Shown here: positions 51,588 through 63,548 of the stretch, one piece after another
How positions within the stretch are numbered: position 1 is the first letter of the stretch
Layout: every line of letters starts with the position of its first letter
Origin: Firmicutes bacterium HGW-Firmicutes-14
GTDB lineage: Bacteria > Bacillota > Thermincolia > Thermincolales > UBA2595
Assembly: GCA_002840275.1 (NCBI GenBank)
Contig: PHAB01000009.1
Span: 1-64,000, forward strand
Direction of reading: 5' to 3'
DNA: 64,000 nt
The notes under the pieces: generated by a model
Told to the model about the DNA's origin: nothing
The model's input: the letters and a program-made list of their open reading frames with translations, nothing else
The model's database searches: none
Translations under genes and position numbers: made by a program

Positions 51588-52817
51588 TCACTTATTCAGC
51601 TCGGTAAGCAGGGATAACCAGTTATACAAATAAACCGGGGTTATGAATTTTTTCCGGACGTGTTCCCTTCCTTTCCTGCCCAGTTCCCGGGCCAGTTCAG
51701 GGTTCAGGAGAAGCCTCCGGAGGCAGGCTGCCAATTCGGCTGTTCCCAGGGCCAGGAGACCAGTTTCCTCATGTATTACCTGTTTGAGGATTCCTCCCAC
51801 CGGGGTGGCTACCACCGGTTTCGCCTTCCAGAGGGCTTCCGTTACGGTTAGCCCAAATCCCTCCCGCACCGAGTTCTGGACAATAATATCAGCCGTTCTC
51901 TGCAGGACATTTATCTCCAGGTGGCTGGTGGGAGACAGGTTCAGGACCGTTATGGACGGATGGTTATCAATCTTCTGCAGCAGTTCGTTAAGGACCTCTT
52001 GGCCCTCCGGGTCATCATCAGCCGCGCCACCCGCCAGTACCAGGTGAGACGGTATCTCTTCGGTAACTGCGAGGAAAGCATCCACTACACCGAATGGGTT
52101 TTTCAGCCTGTCAAAACGGGAAACCTGGAGTATTACCGGCACATCCTGCGGCAGGTCAAAACCGGCCAGCACTGCGGCACACTCCCCTTCAGTCACTTCG
52201 CGGTTCTTTTCACTCAACGGGTCAATAGCCGGCGGCAGGAAAAACTGTCTGTTACCCAAATCTTTGGCATATTCTGCCATGTGGTATATGGCAGCATCGC
52301 ATCTTCCGGCATACCTGCTCAAAAAAGACCAGAGGTCTCGATCAACATTTATCGGGTCGATGTGGCAGTACCATATCCATTTACCCCCTTGCCGGTCCTT
52401 CCTTTCGGCAAGGCCCAGGGGCTGCTGGTCATGAAGCACCACGAAATCTGCATCTTCAGCCACCAGGTCCAGGTTGTCTGCTGTTGTCTGCCGGTACGTT
52501 TCCCGCATCTCTTCTGTCAGGTCCAGATCCTCTCCATGAAATGCATTGTGAAAAGCCTTGGTACATTCGAAAAAGCTGCATTCAGCCCGCAAAACATCCC
52601 ACCTGGCCTGCAGGCCAACTGAATTCATAAGGGGTGTAAGGCTCTGGAGGATTTCTGCCACACCCCCGCCCACAAAAGTTGAGTTAATGTGCTGGATGAC
52701 AGCGCCCTGCAGACCGGCAGACAGGTTATTAATTCCTTCCATCATTCCCGGATCGGTAAAAGGAGCATAATCAAGAACAGTAATACTACGTTTGTCATGT
52801 TTTGAATTCAAATCCAC
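51588..52817 (-). CDS. treT: TreT-type trehalose synthase (GT4 glycosyltransferase)
   Basis: 409 aa. The N-terminal IQHINSTFVGGGVAEIL is the hallmark of trehalose glycosyltransferring synthases, which join NDP-glucose and glucose directly into trehalose. The C-terminal GT-B half has VILQVSRFDRLKNPFGVVDAF, NSVREGFGLTVTEALWKAKPVV (E-x7-E type donor site) and GGILKQVIHEETG. GTG start with GGGAGTTG upstream, 1 base after the otsB stop. The same operon thus encodes two independent ways to trehalose. A trehalose phosphorylase-like role is the nearest alternative. Confidence 0.82.
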   Translation of the reverse strand: MDLNSKHDKRSITVLDYAPFTDPGMMEGINNLSAGLQGAVIQHINSTFVGGGVAEILQSLTPLMNSVGLQARWDVLRAECSFFECTKAFHNAFHGEDLDLTEEMRETYRQTTADNLDLVAEDADFVVLHDQQPLGLAERKDRQGGKWIWYCHIDPINVDRDLWSFLSRYAGRCDAAIYHMAEYAKDLGNRQFFLPPAIDPLSEKNREVTEGECAAVLAGFDLPQDVPVILQVSRFDRLKNPFGVVDAFLAVTEEIPSHLVLAGGAADDDPEGQEVLNELLQKIDNHPSITVLNLSPTSHLEINVLQRTADIIVQNSVREGFGLTVTEALWKAKPVVATPVGGILKQVIHEETGLLALGTAELAACLRRLLLNPELARELGRKGREHVRKKFITPVYLYNWLSLLTELNK

Positions 52818-52818
52818 T

Positions 52819-53547
52819 TCAACTCCCGGCAGATAATATTTTTATGAACTTTAAAACTTCCCGCTGACCCGGTAACCGCACCTGGGCCGCCGATTCCCTT
52901 GCGGTTTCGGCAACCAGGATTCCGGCTCCCCGTTCTTTAACCACCATGAAGGCATCTTCATCAGTGATATCATCACCCAAATAGATAGGATAGTATTCTG
53001 GGAAACGGTCCATCAGGTATCTTACAGCTTTCCCCTTATTTACAGTATGGTGCCTGACCTCTGCCACTTTTTTCCCTGATATGATTTCCAGGCCGTGTTT
53101 CTGAATGACGAATCCTGCCTTAGTCTTGAATTCCCGCAGCACAAGCCGGGCTGTTTCAGGAGCGGCAAGTCTGTAATGCAGCGCCAAGGAAGTCTTCTTG
53201 TTTTCTATGATGAACCCGGGGTGTGTTCCGACAGAATCCCGCGCCAGTTCAGCCAGGCGGTTTATCACCGGTTCCAGTTTTCCCGGCTCAACCCCCCGGT
53301 GCCTGCTTCCGTCGGGATGTTCCAGTTCCGCCCCGTGACCACCGGCCAGGTAAAACCCGTTAACCGGAAGGAGGTCTTTAAGGTCTTCCAGGCTGCGGCC
53401 GCTCACTATTGCACAAGCCAAATTTCTCTTCGCCGGCAAGTCTGCCAGCACCTCCAAAACACCTGGGTCCGGGCGGGCCAGTTCCGGTCTTTCCCTTATA
53501 GGCACCAGGGTTCCGTCATAATCCATCATCAGCAGTATCAGGGTCAT
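52819..53547 (-). CDS. otsB: Trehalose-6-phosphate phosphatase
   Basis: 242 aa HAD enzyme. Motifs: [13 protein letters not shown] (DxDxT), [35 protein letters not shown] and [13 protein letters not shown]. Removes phosphate from trehalose-6-phosphate. The ATG overlaps the otsA stop as ATGA, so the two are translationally coupled. Length and motif order match OtsB. Confidence 0.95.
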   Translation of the reverse strand: MTLILLMMDYDGTLVPIRERPELARPDPGVLEVLADLPAKRNLACAIVSGRSLEDLKDLLPVNGFYLAGGHGAELEHPDGSRHRGVEPGKLEPVINRLAELARDSVGTHPGFIIENKKTSLALHYRLAAPETARLVLREFKTKAGFVIQKHGLEIISGKKVAEVRHHTVNKGKAVRYLMDRFPEYYPIYLGDDITDEDAFMVVKERGAGILVAETARESAAQVRLPGQREVLKFIKILSAGS

Positions 53548-55043
53548 GAAACAACGCCCCCGGTATTAAGCCCGCTGAAATTGTCCACTCCTCCGCACTC
53601 GTCCGGGACAGACCCCAGCAGCCAGCTCTTTAGCAGTGTCTGCCACCACCAGTTGATATCATATTCCTTCACTGTCCGGGCCATTTGTCTCATTCTTCGT
53701 TTTTTCTCCTCAGGGTTCATAGTTAGGCCGGCCGCTATCTGCATAGCGACTTCCCTGGGACTATACGGATTGGCTGTCAGTTGTCCGGTCAACTGTTCCG
53801 CAGCCCCGGCAAACGGGCTTAGTACCAGCACTCCCGTTCCATCAGCCCGGGCAGCCACATATTCCTTGGCAACCAGGTTCAACCCGTCGTTCAGAGGAGT
53901 TACCAGGGCCATATCCGCAGCCAGGTAATGGGCCACCAGGTCCTCCTTTCCCAGGGTCTTATACAGATATCTCACGGGGACATGATATTCTTCCGTGAAT
54001 TTCCCGTTAATCCGGCCGACCGTCTCTTCAATCTGTCGCCGCAGGTTTTTATAATCAGCCACATCTGTCCTGCTGGGAACCGCAATCTGAACAAAGGTTA
54101 TCTCATTCCTGAATTCCGGGCAGTTTTCCAGCAGCCATTCTATAGCCAGCAGCCGTTCCGGTATACCTTTGGTATAATCCAGACGGTCTGCACCGATTAT
54201 TATCCGGCGTTCACCTGTTTCCCGTCTAATCCTTTCCGATTTTTGGATTACCTCTTTCCTGGAAGCGATTTCCCTGAACAACTGCCAGTCAATCCCGATA
54301 GGTAATGCAGCAACCCTGACTTTTCTTCCGGGGAGGTAGATGTCACCTTTGTCGGTATCCACCTCAACTCCGGCTATTTCTGCAGCGCTCTGCAGGAAAT
54401 TTTGGACATACCGTTTGGTATGGAACCCGATAAATTCACAATCCATCATTCCTCTGAGTATTTCCGCCGCCCATGGAAGCACGGCAAATATTTCCGGTGG
54501 CGGGAAAGGGATATGCCAAAACAGGGATATTCTGGCCATCGGTCTCTGGGAACGGATAAACCGGGGTACACCGGTCAGGTGGAAATCATGAACCCATATT
54601 AAATCAGCCGGGCCGGTATGTTTCAGAACAACCTGGGCAAACTTCTCGTTCACCCCCAGATAGGATTTCCACTGTTCCTCGCTGAATTTTACTTTTTCCA
54701 CAAAATTGTGACAAAGCGGCCATAAACAGCCATTGGCAAAACCCTTATAATACATCTCGACTTCACGGCGGGACAGCATTGCCTCAAAAAATGTGCTCTC
54801 ACTGCCGCTGCCGGGCAGGGGCACAGAAAGTCCCGTTGTTTCTATTGAACTGCACCTGCCTCCCCAGGCTACCCACGAACCCGGAACCTTTCTGAGTACA
54901 GGTTCAACCGCCGAAACAAGCCCGCTCACAGATGGGACGGCCCTAATGCCCTCTGCAGTTTTCTTAAAACTATATGCTCCCCGGTTTGAAACAACAGCCA
55001 AACGATGGGTGGTGCTGCTAAAAATGGTTTTATCAAAATCCAC
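53544..55043 (-). CDS. otsA: Alpha,alpha-trehalose-6-phosphate synthase (GT20)
   Basis: 499 aa from GTG 55043 (AAAGGGGGTG 7 bases upstream). An ATG at 55064 is in frame but overlaps the gene before. It joins UDP-glucose (or another NDP-glucose) to glucose-6-phosphate. Motifs: [60 protein letters not shown] and [17 protein letters not shown]. It lies 4 bases after the debranching enzyme and couples to otsB. Confidence 0.95.
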   Translation of the reverse strand: MDFDKTIFSSTTHRLAVVSNRGAYSFKKTAEGIRAVPSVSGLVSAVEPVLRKVPGSWVAWGGRCSSIETTGLSVPLPGSGSESTFFEAMLSRREVEMYYKGFANGCLWPLCHNFVEKVKFSEEQWKSYLGVNEKFAQVVLKHTGPADLIWVHDFHLTGVPRFIRSQRPMARISLFWHIPFPPPEIFAVLPWAAEILRGMMDCEFIGFHTKRYVQNFLQSAAEIAGVEVDTDKGDIYLPGRKVRVAALPIGIDWQLFREIASRKEVIQKSERIRRETGERRIIIGADRLDYTKGIPERLLAIEWLLENCPEFRNEITFVQIAVPSRTDVADYKNLRRQIEETVGRINGKFTEEYHVPVRYLYKTLGKEDLVAHYLAADMALVTPLNDGLNLVAKEYVAARADGTGVLVLSPFAGAAEQLTGQLTANPYSPREVAMQIAAGLTMNPEEKKRRMRQMARTVKEYDINWWWQTLLKSWLLGSVPDECGGVDNFSGLNTGGVVS

Positions 55044-55047
55044 TCTC

Positions 55048-57234
55048 TCACACCCCCTTTTCAAATATTATTTTCACATCCCCCTCATTCTCAGTTACAC
55101 TGCAATATGTCTTATCCTGTCGCTTGGTAAATTCCAGACTCACTTTACCGGACCCGGTCCTGATGTTTTCCAGAGACAGGCTTTGCAGAAATCCGGGCAG
55201 CATTGGGTCCCGAACATAAAGCTCACTGCCGCGGCATTCAATGCCCAGCATGGCGCGCAGGAACAAAAAGACCGCTCCCACGGACCATGCCTGTGGATCA
55301 CATGCGATAGGATATTTTACCGGCCCTACTCCATTGGCCTTGGTAAAACCGCAGAACAACTCAGGCAGTCTTCCGTGATAAAAATACCGGGAGGCCTCAA
55401 AAAGAGTATCTGTAACCAGTTTCAGTTCATTCATTTTTCCTGACCGCCTCATGCCAAACCCAATTATCGAGTTGTCATGCGGCCAGACCGAACCATTATG
55501 ATAACTCATGGGGTTGAATGGCACCTCATCGGCGCTCATAGTCCTTATTCCCCAACCGGAAAAAAGGTCGGGTTTCATCAGCCGGTCCACAACCCTCATT
55601 GCCCGTTCAGCGGGCAGGATACCGGTAAACAGGCAGTGACCCGGATTGGAGACTATGGTGGTGAGAGGTTTCTTCTTTCCGTCAAGGGCAAAAACGGGGA
55701 AACCGTTTTTAACAGACCAGAAATCCTGATTAAAATTCTCCCTCAGTTTTTCTGCCTTTTTTCTCAAGCCCTCTGCCGCAGCCGTTTGTCCCACCTGCTC
55801 ATAGATGCCTGCTGCATCCAGCATGGCTTTATAATAATAGGCCTGTACCTCCACCAGGGCAAACGGGCTTTCAGGTATTATCCCCTTCTTGTCCACTAAC
55901 GCATCCCAGGAATCTTTCCATCCCTGGTTGAACAATCCTTTTTCTGACCGGCAGCGGTACTCAATATATCCGTCATCGTCCATATCTCCGTAGTTTTCGC
56001 ACCACATAAGGGCTTGTGCCAGGGGTTGAGCCATCTCCCCAAAAAAGTTTATATCACCTGTCCAGTTAATGTAATCGGCAAGTAATATGATAAACCAGAG
56101 AGTAGAATCCACAGACCCATAATAAGGTGTATGGGGGAGTTCCCCGCTGCGGGCCATCTCCCCGAACCTCATTTCATGGAGGATCTTGCCCGGCTCTTCA
56201 TCCTGCCAGGAGTTCTCTTCCTTCCCCTGGTACCTGGCCAGGAAACGGAGGGTCTCTTTGGCCAGCCCTGGGTTAACAATGAGGGACTGCCACGCGGCAA
56301 TCAGGGAATCCCTGCCAAATGGGGCAGCATACCATGGGATTCCTGCTTCCAGGACAGTACCCACTTCCGGGTATGTAGTACTTAATGCCCTCAAATCAGT
56401 AACAGCCACTTTCAGCGCTGTATTGAAATGCTCGTTGTCAGAGGTAATCTTCAGACACTGGTCTTTCCACCGTTGATAAGACTCAATCAGGTATTCAGCA
56501 GCCTTCCTGAATCCCAGGTCTTTCCTCAGGTTCTCCGATACAGCCGGCCTGTCTCCAACCAGGGGGGTAATTTTCAGGTATATATAGTTCTTTTCCTTGG
56601 GCAAAAGCTTCAGCCTGTATTCCGCTATTATAAAATAATCCTCTTTACTGATGGCCGCCGGCGCCGGAGAGAAACTGATTTCGGCTGACCGGCTGACATT
56701 GTCGGCGCCCAGGTAATTAATGTTAGCCTTGTGCCTTCGGATGACGGGCCCCAGCCATTTGCCTTCCGCAGTGCGGGGAGTGCCCCTGACCTCAAAGATA
56801 TCGGCAAAGTCTGCCCCCAGCCTGATTCTAAGCGTGACTTCCAGCGCACAGGAATAAAAATTAACCACCCTTATCCTTTGATATAAAGCATCTTTTACCA
56901 TGCGCAGCAGCCTGATGTGGACACTGTGAAGCGGTATAACCTGCCCGTCACTTATAAATTGTTTATTTGTCATTTCAACCTGGGAAAAGTGACTGTCCCT
57001 GAGCGTCCGGGACAAAAACACGGGCACGGTGTCATTCAGACTGATTTCCAGGCAGCTGAGAAATCTGGTATCTGCAAAATAGAGACCCAGGCCCCCCAGG
57101 TCATGACAGGGAATCTCACCACCTGGCAGGGAATTCATAAACATCCGGCCTTCTTTTAGGACATCCACACTGCCCCGGATATCACCCGGTGATACCTGAA
57201 GTTTGTCCTGAAGATTTATGCTGCATATTTCCAT
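55048..57234 (-). CDS. Glycogen debranching enzyme / amylo-alpha-1,6-glucosidase family
   Basis: 728 aa from ATG 57234 (ACGGAGGT 4 bases upstream). The N-terminal beta domain (GDE_N type; LGGLGLYFADTRFLS) is followed by an (alpha/alpha)6 barrel with AGIPWYAAPFGRDSLIAAWQ, NQGWKDSWDALVDKKG and VWPHDNSIIGFGMRRSG. The acidic residues in GRDS and in the W-x-H-D segment fit the GH15-like catalytic clan. It may debranch glycogen for GlgP or trim another alpha-glucan. It is between a GT4 enzyme and otsA in one operon. Confidence 0.9.
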   Translation of the reverse strand: MEICSINLQDKLQVSPGDIRGSVDVLKEGRMFMNSLPGGEIPCHDLGGLGLYFADTRFLSCLEISLNDTVPVFLSRTLRDSHFSQVEMTNKQFISDGQVIPLHSVHIRLLRMVKDALYQRIRVVNFYSCALEVTLRIRLGADFADIFEVRGTPRTAEGKWLGPVIRRHKANINYLGADNVSRSAEISFSPAPAAISKEDYFIIAEYRLKLLPKEKNYIYLKITPLVGDRPAVSENLRKDLGFRKAAEYLIESYQRWKDQCLKITSDNEHFNTALKVAVTDLRALSTTYPEVGTVLEAGIPWYAAPFGRDSLIAAWQSLIVNPGLAKETLRFLARYQGKEENSWQDEEPGKILHEMRFGEMARSGELPHTPYYGSVDSTLWFIILLADYINWTGDINFFGEMAQPLAQALMWCENYGDMDDDGYIEYRCRSEKGLFNQGWKDSWDALVDKKGIIPESPFALVEVQAYYYKAMLDAAGIYEQVGQTAAAEGLRKKAEKLRENFNQDFWSVKNGFPVFALDGKKKPLTTIVSNPGHCLFTGILPAERAMRVVDRLMKPDLFSGWGIRTMSADEVPFNPMSYHNGSVWPHDNSIIGFGMRRSGKMNELKLVTDTLFEASRYFYHGRLPELFCGFTKANGVGPVKYPIACDPQAWSVGAVFLFLRAMLGIECRGSELYVRDPMLPGFLQSLSLENIRTGSGKVSLEFTKRQDKTYCSVTENEGDVKIIFEKGV

Positions 57235-57247
57235 GATTACCTCCGTT

Positions 57248-58468
57248 TTATACCGGTTTTTTTTCACCTAGCCGCGCTGTGAGTGAAGAAATGGTTTCTT
57301 CATAGACTTGCATGGTCCGCAGGGTCATTATTTCCTTGGTCCAATTATCTTCAACCATCTTCCTGCCCGAATACCCCATCCTTAGGCATGTGTGGGGGTT
57401 TTTGAGCAAGTACAGGCACTTGTCTGCCAATTGCTTCCCATTGGCCATTTCCACCACAAATCCGTTGATTCCGTTCTGAATAACTTCCGGCATTCCACCT
57501 GCCCTGCTTACGACAACCGGTTTGCCTGAAGCCATACTTTCAAGCATTACCAATCCGAAAGGTTCCTGGAAACATGACGGATAGACGGAAAATTCAGCGG
57601 CTTTATATATAAGGGGCATCTCATCCCAGGCAAAGAATTTAACAAACACATGGTCCCTCAGGGCCATACTGTCAATCATTCCGGAAATCTTCAGCACGTG
57701 CCTGTGGTGGGTTGAGCCCCAGTCCACCGCTTTCTCGGTCCCTGCCAAAACAAGCAGGACATCAGGGAATTCCTTCCTGATAATATCAAGGGCTTTCAGA
57801 CTGATATGGCTTCCTTTTTCCAGGTTTAACCTGGCCGGGTGAAAGATAACCCGTCTTCCTTTAAATTCCGGGTACCTGTCTAAAAGCTTTTGGCTGTCAC
57901 CGGCCTGGGGAGGTGCAAATTTATTTAAATCTATTCCATGATGAACTGTGGTGACCCTTTTATCATCATATCCTGACCTTACCAGCTCTTTTTTTATATA
58001 ATGGCTGACAGCTATTACAGCATCCCAGATGCCAGCTCTTTTGGTCATTTCCTTCCAAATCCTGTTGTTATCGGGCCATACATTGTGAGCGGTCAATACC
58101 AGGGGAATACCGAATCTTTTTTTTATGTCCCCCAGGATATCGGCATGGACTGGGCTGAAATAGTGCATGTTATGGGCATGAACCAGGTCCGGTCCTGTCT
58201 TTTCTATAAAATCTTCCATTTCATTTCTTATTTCCGGGGCCTGTTTCAATATCCTATGTTTGTCAAGAGAATTTAAATCCATATATTGGGTCCTTTTAAT
58301 ATAAACCCCTTTATATCTTTCTTCCTCCGGCCATCCTTCAACGGCAGCTGTCAACAGTGAAACATCACAGTTGTTCATAACCAGTTGGGGTCCCAGCATT
58401 GCCAGGTGGCTTTCCACTCCACCGATTACGGGAGGGAAACCCCAATGCATATGAGAAATTTTCATCAT
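57248..58468 (-). CDS. GT4-family glycosyltransferase
   Basis: 406 aa with GT-B fold. N-terminal HWGFPPVIGGVESHLAMLG is the glycine-rich acceptor-domain loop. The C-terminal half has RVIFHPARLNLEKGSHISLKAL, YPSCFQEPFGLVMLESMASGKPVVVSRAGGMPEV (donor-site E-x7-E) and a GINGFVVE loop. Probably uses an NDP- or ADP-sugar to build a glucan or glucoside. First gene of the trehalose/glycogen operon. AAGGAGG precedes a double ATG. The acceptor cannot be told from sequence. Confidence 0.85.
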   Translation of the reverse strand: MMKISHMHWGFPPVIGGVESHLAMLGPQLVMNNCDVSLLTAAVEGWPEEERYKGVYIKRTQYMDLNSLDKHRILKQAPEIRNEMEDFIEKTGPDLVHAHNMHYFSPVHADILGDIKKRFGIPLVLTAHNVWPDNNRIWKEMTKRAGIWDAVIAVSHYIKKELVRSGYDDKRVTTVHHGIDLNKFAPPQAGDSQKLLDRYPEFKGRRVIFHPARLNLEKGSHISLKALDIIRKEFPDVLLVLAGTEKAVDWGSTHHRHVLKISGMIDSMALRDHVFVKFFAWDEMPLIYKAAEFSVYPSCFQEPFGLVMLESMASGKPVVVSRAGGMPEVIQNGINGFVVEMANGKQLADKCLYLLKNPHTCLRMGYSGRKMVEDNWTKEIMTLRTMQVYEETISSLTARLGEKKPV

Positions 58469-58551
58469 CAGCCTCCTTCCTGAACGTTTTTATATGCCTT
58501 ATGTACTCTATTGTCTTGTTTTTCCACCCCCAGTCCAATAGAAGGTTAAAA

Positions 58552-58577
58552 GGCGGGGGACAGATAGGTCCCCCGCC
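58552..58577 (-). terminator. Terminator downstream of pyk
   Basis: GGCGGGGGAC / GTCCCCCGCC is a perfect 10-bp stem with a 6-base loop, followed on the minus strand by TTTTAACC. The stretch 58469-58829 otherwise holds no supported gene; the open frame crossing 58365-58667 is a shadow. Confidence 0.75.
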
Positions 58578-58829
58578 AAATTGCTGCTGAATAAATTCTG
58601 TAAGAAATTGATTTATGATAAACCACGGAGAACCGTGTCGGACTTGCATCCACCCGGCTATTCCCATTTACTGCACGCACTTTGTCCTAAATTAAAACTA
58701 TTCACCGGCAGGGAAAACTATTCTACCCACCTGTAAATTACTGATTTATGTAATAAGTATATTATTCTTCCATTTTATTGTCAAATTACCAAAGGCAAAA
58801 CCAAGTTGCGGCATTTACAGCATCTTTTT

Positions 58830-60581
58830 TTAAAGAACCCTGGTGACCCCTTTGTATATAAGGCCTCTCATCCCATCCACAGTAACTGTCATACCTGTCT
58901 CGAGGATAGAAGTTGCACCATCCACCCCCACCACTACAGGTATACCCAGGTTCAGCCCCACTATGGCCGCATGAGATGTTAACCCACCTGTTTCCGTGAT
59001 AACAGCGGCCGCACTCTCCATGGCCGGGACAAAATCGCGGTCTGTGGAAACAGTGACCAGAATCTCCCCTGGCTGTATCTGTTCCATCGCCTCACCGGCA
59101 GTCCGCACAATCCGGACCCTCCCGGTCACAGCCCTGGTCCCTATGCCGGCCCCCCGGGCAATGACGTTACCGACGATGTGCACCTTAAGCATGTTTGTGG
59201 TGCCTGGCACACCAACCGGTATCCCGGCCGTGATTACCACCAGGTCGCCAAACTTAATCATATTGGCAGAAAGAGATGTTTCGATGGATTCCTCTATCAT
59301 CTCATCCGTACTGGTGGTCTCTCCTATCAATAGAGAGGATACTCCCCAAACCAGCAGTAGTTTCCTGACCACATCCATTTGTGGTGTAACAGCGATTATA
59401 CGCGCTTTTGGCCGGTATTTTGACACCATACGGGCCGTATGGCCGGATTTGGTGGAAGTTATTATGGCCGTTGCCCCAAGGTCCATAGCCGTCGAACAAG
59501 TGGCATAGCTGATGGCATCAGTCACCGTCCGCATAGGAGCAATCTCCTTCCTCCCCAGCAGTTCCTCGAAGCCCAGGGCACGTTCGGTCCTGACGGCTAT
59601 CCTATGCATCATGGCCACAGCCTCAACAGGGAACCTGCCCACCGCGGTTTCCCCGGAAAGCATCAGGGCATCAGTGCCGTCAAATATGGCGTTTGCCACA
59701 TCTGTTGCTTCGGCCCTTGTGGGCCGGGGGTTATTAATCATCGACTCCAGCATCTGGGTTGCTGTAATGACCGGCTTACCCAACCGGTTGCACTTTTCGA
59801 TAATCATTTTCTGGATAAGGGGGACCTCTTCGGTTGGGGTTTCTACCCCCAGGTCTCCCCGGGCGACCATTATCCCGTCAGCCACCTTCAAAACCTCATC
59901 TATATTTTCCACACCCTGATGGTTCTCAATCTTGGCAATAATCTGTATTTCGGAGTTGTACTCCTCAAGAATTTTCCTGATGGCCAGGACGTCTGTTCCG
60001 GTCCTGATAAATGATGCAGCAATGAAATCAAACCCGTTTTTCACGGCAAACTCTATATCTGCAACGTCCTTATCAGTAACCGCAGGGAGGTTAACCACAA
60101 CCCCGGGAAGGTTAATGTTTTTCCGGCTGGCTATTTCACCGCCGTTAATTATTTTACAGAGAATTTCGGTTCCGTCAACAGATACTACTTCCAATTCTAC
60201 CAGTCCGTCAGCAAGGAGGATTTTTGACCCCGGCCCCACATCCCCGGGCAGCCCCTTATAACTCACAGACAGCCGTTCTTCCGTGCCCTTTATTTCCTCT
60301 GTGGTGAGGATAATGTTCCTGCCCGTTACCAGGGATATCCTATCCCCTTCAACAATCCCGGTCCTCACTTCAGGGCCTTTTGTATCCAGCATCAAAGCCA
60401 CTATCGTTCCGAGTTCACCGGCGGCCTGCCTTATTTTCAGGACCTTTTCCAGGTGTCCTGCATGAGTCCCATGGGAAAAATTGAGCCGGGCCACATTCAT
60501 CCCGTTTATCATCATCTGTTTGAGTTTTTCCACACTGTCACTGGCCGGGCCGACAGTACATACGATTTTTGTACGCCTCAA
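58830..60581 (-). CDS. pyk: Pyruvate kinase with C-terminal PEP-utiliser domain
   Basis: 583 aa, about 100 longer than the basic form because a PEP-utiliser-like domain is added, as in many bacilli and clostridia. Makes pyruvate and ATP from phosphoenolpyruvate. Motifs: NVARLNFSHGTHAGHL, MVARGDLGVE, TATQMLESMINNPRPTRAE, SGETAVGRFPVEAVAMM. The extra domain has GGLTSHAAIVGLNLGIPVVVG. It is 51 bases after pfkA in the same direction. Confidence 0.96.
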   Translation of the reverse strand: MRRTKIVCTVGPASDSVEKLKQMMINGMNVARLNFSHGTHAGHLEKVLKIRQAAGELGTIVALMLDTKGPEVRTGIVEGDRISLVTGRNIILTTEEIKGTEERLSVSYKGLPGDVGPGSKILLADGLVELEVVSVDGTEILCKIINGGEIASRKNINLPGVVVNLPAVTDKDVADIEFAVKNGFDFIAASFIRTGTDVLAIRKILEEYNSEIQIIAKIENHQGVENIDEVLKVADGIMVARGDLGVETPTEEVPLIQKMIIEKCNRLGKPVITATQMLESMINNPRPTRAEATDVANAIFDGTDALMLSGETAVGRFPVEAVAMMHRIAVRTERALGFEELLGRKEIAPMRTVTDAISYATCSTAMDLGATAIITSTKSGHTARMVSKYRPKARIIAVTPQMDVVRKLLLVWGVSSLLIGETTSTDEMIEESIETSLSANMIKFGDLVVITAGIPVGVPGTTNMLKVHIVGNVIARGAGIGTRAVTGRVRIVRTAGEAMEQIQPGEILVTVSTDRDFVPAMESAAAVITETGGLTSHAAIVGLNLGIPVVVGVDGATSILETGMTVTVDGMRGLIYKGVTRVL

Positions 60582-60632
60582 TGGTAACCACCTCGCCGCA
60601 TAACCTTGTTCTTTCTCCAGATCCGGTTTAAT

Positions 60633-61655
<1,023 letters not shown>

Positions 61656-61682
61656 CCTAAATACTGAAGTTACATATGTATT

Positions 61683-62642
61683 CTATCCTGAAACAAATTG
61701 TCCTATGCCGCGAAACTTTTCAAATCTTTTTTCCAACAGTTTATCATCAGGTATTTTCATTAATCCATTCAATGACTTTTTCAGACTCCGGCAAAGAATT
61801 TTTGCCATTTCTTCTTTATTCCTGTGAGCGCCTCCCAGGGGTTCAGGCACTATTTCGTCAATGACACCTAATTCCTCAAGGTCACGGGCAGTCATCTTCA
61901 TAACTGCTGCAGCTTCATTGGCTTTGGCCGGGTCCTTCCACAGAATTGAGGCAAAAGCCTCCGGGGAACTGATAGAATATACGGAGTTCTCCAGCATGGC
62001 CACATGGTCTCCTATGGCAATGGCCAGAGCGCCGCCGCTTCCTCCCTCACCTATGACCGTAGCAATGACAGGCACCTTCAGGGACATCATCCTGGTCAGG
62101 TTGGTGGCAATTGCCTCAGCCTGTCCCCGTTCCTCGGCGCCTATTCCAGGGAAAGCACCGGGGGTATCAACAAAAGATATTACCGGCCTGCCGAATTTTT
62201 CAGCCTGTTCCATCAGCCTGATAGCCTTCCGGTTTCCCTCGGGGTGAGGCATACCAAAGTTTCTGGTCAGGTTATCCTTTGTATCCTTGCCCTTGACATG
62301 ACCGATTACAGTAACCGGCTGTCCGTTGAACCTGGCTATTCCCCCAATGACCGCCGGGTCATCCCCAAAACGCCGGTCCCCATGCAATTCAAAAAAGTCC
62401 TCAAAAATCAGTTTTATGTAGTCAGCTGTCCCAGGCCTTTCCGGGTGCCTGGCCAGCAATACCCTCTGCCAGGGTGTCAGTTTTCCGTAGATTTCCCTTG
62501 TCAGGCTGTCTGCCTTATTCTGCAAGGTTTTTATTTCATCTGACAGGTCAATTTCCTTTTCACTGCTAAAATTCTTCAGTTCCTGTATTTTAGCTTCCAG
62601 TTCAACTATCGGCTTTTCAAATTCCAGCAATATATTAGCCAT
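61683..62642 (-). CDS. accA: Acetyl-CoA carboxylase carboxyltransferase subunit alpha
   Basis: 319 aa. Motifs: [60 protein letters not shown] and [16 protein letters not shown]. With AccD it transfers CO2 from biotin to acetyl-CoA for fatty acid synthesis. Its start overlaps the accD end by 8 bases, so they are translationally coupled. Confidence 0.97.
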   Translation of the reverse strand: MANILLEFEKPIVELEAKIQELKNFSSEKEIDLSDEIKTLQNKADSLTREIYGKLTPWQRVLLARHPERPGTADYIKLIFEDFFELHGDRRFGDDPAVIGGIARFNGQPVTVIGHVKGKDTKDNLTRNFGMPHPEGNRKAIRLMEQAEKFGRPVISFVDTPGAFPGIGAEERGQAEAIATNLTRMMSLKVPVIATVIGEGGSGGALAIAIGDHVAMLENSVYSISSPEAFASILWKDPAKANEAAAVMKMTARDLEELGVIDEIVPEPLGGAHRNKEEMAKILCRSLKKSLNGLMKIPDDKLLEKRFEKFRGIGQFVSG

Positions 62643-63495
62643 TTTTGTATCCTCCGGTTGAATGCAAATCTAGAAGCCTCGCCAGGGTGCTTTTCATCTG
62701 GGACCTGGGCACAACCATATCCACAAACCCGTGTTCCAGCATAAATTCAGCTGTCTGGAACCCCTCGGGCAATTTCTGCCTGATGGTCTGCTCTATCACC
62801 CTTGGCCCGGTAAAACCTATCTGTGCCCCCGGTTCGGCCAGGATTATATCCCCCATGGAAGCAAAACTGGCGGTAACTCCGCCTGTGGTCGGGTTGGTAA
62901 GCACCGATATAAACAAAAGCCCGGCCTTGTCTAACCTGGCCAGGACACCACATGTCTTAGCCATCTGCATCAGGGATATGATCCCCTCCTGCATCCTGGC
63001 CCCACCTGAAGCAGAAAAGATGATTAAAGGGACGCTTTTTTCGACAGCCCGTTCGGCTGCCCTGGTCACCTTTTCACCCACTACCGACCCCATGCTGCCC
63101 ATGATAAAATTTGGGTCCATAACCCCAATAATAACCGGCCTTCCTCCTATGGCAGCCTCACCGGTTACGATGGCTTCCCTGAGTTTGGTAGCCTGCTGGG
63201 CCGAAGTAATTTTTTCAGGATAATCCTTGAAGCCAAGAGGGTTTATTGATACCATGCCAGCATCAAGTTCGTTAAAACTGCCTTCATCAACGGTGGCCTT
63301 GATTCTCTCCCAGGCGCCCATTTTGAAATATGAACCGCATTTTTTACAGGTCTTTAGGTCTCTATCGAGTTCTTTCGTATAAACAATTTCGTTGCAGACA
63401 GGACATTTCTGCCATAATCCTTCTGGAATATCCTTCTTTGCGGTATCTGCATGCACTGTAACATACTTGGGCTTGCGAAACAAGTCTTTAAACAT
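62635..63495 (-). CDS. accD: Acetyl-CoA carboxylase carboxyltransferase subunit beta
   Basis: 286 aa. The N-terminal zinc ribbon ([12 protein letters not shown] ... [12 protein letters not shown]) and the carboxyltransferase core ([76 protein letters not shown]) are all present. Partner of AccA. It lies 53 bases after the DUF2007-like gene. Confidence 0.97.
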   Translation of the reverse strand: MFKDLFRKPKYVTVHADTAKKDIPEGLWQKCPVCNEIVYTKELDRDLKTCKKCGSYFKMGAWERIKATVDEGSFNELDAGMVSINPLGFKDYPEKITSAQQATKLREAIVTGEAAIGGRPVIIGVMDPNFIMGSMGSVVGEKVTRAAERAVEKSVPLIIFSASGGARMQEGIISLMQMAKTCGVLARLDKAGLLFISVLTNPTTGGVTASFASMGDIILAEPGAQIGFTGPRVIEQTIRQKLPEGFQTAEFMLEHGFVDMVVPRSQMKSTLARLLDLHSTGGYKNG

Positions 63496-63548
63496 TACAG
63501 ACTAATGCACCTCTATTCTCCATATTGCATTTGGTGTAATAATGAAAT

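Noticed and set aside
53095-53928. 277-codon plus-strand frame opposite otsB/otsA
   Set aside because: Shadow caused by codon bias of the real genes, with no ribosome binding site.
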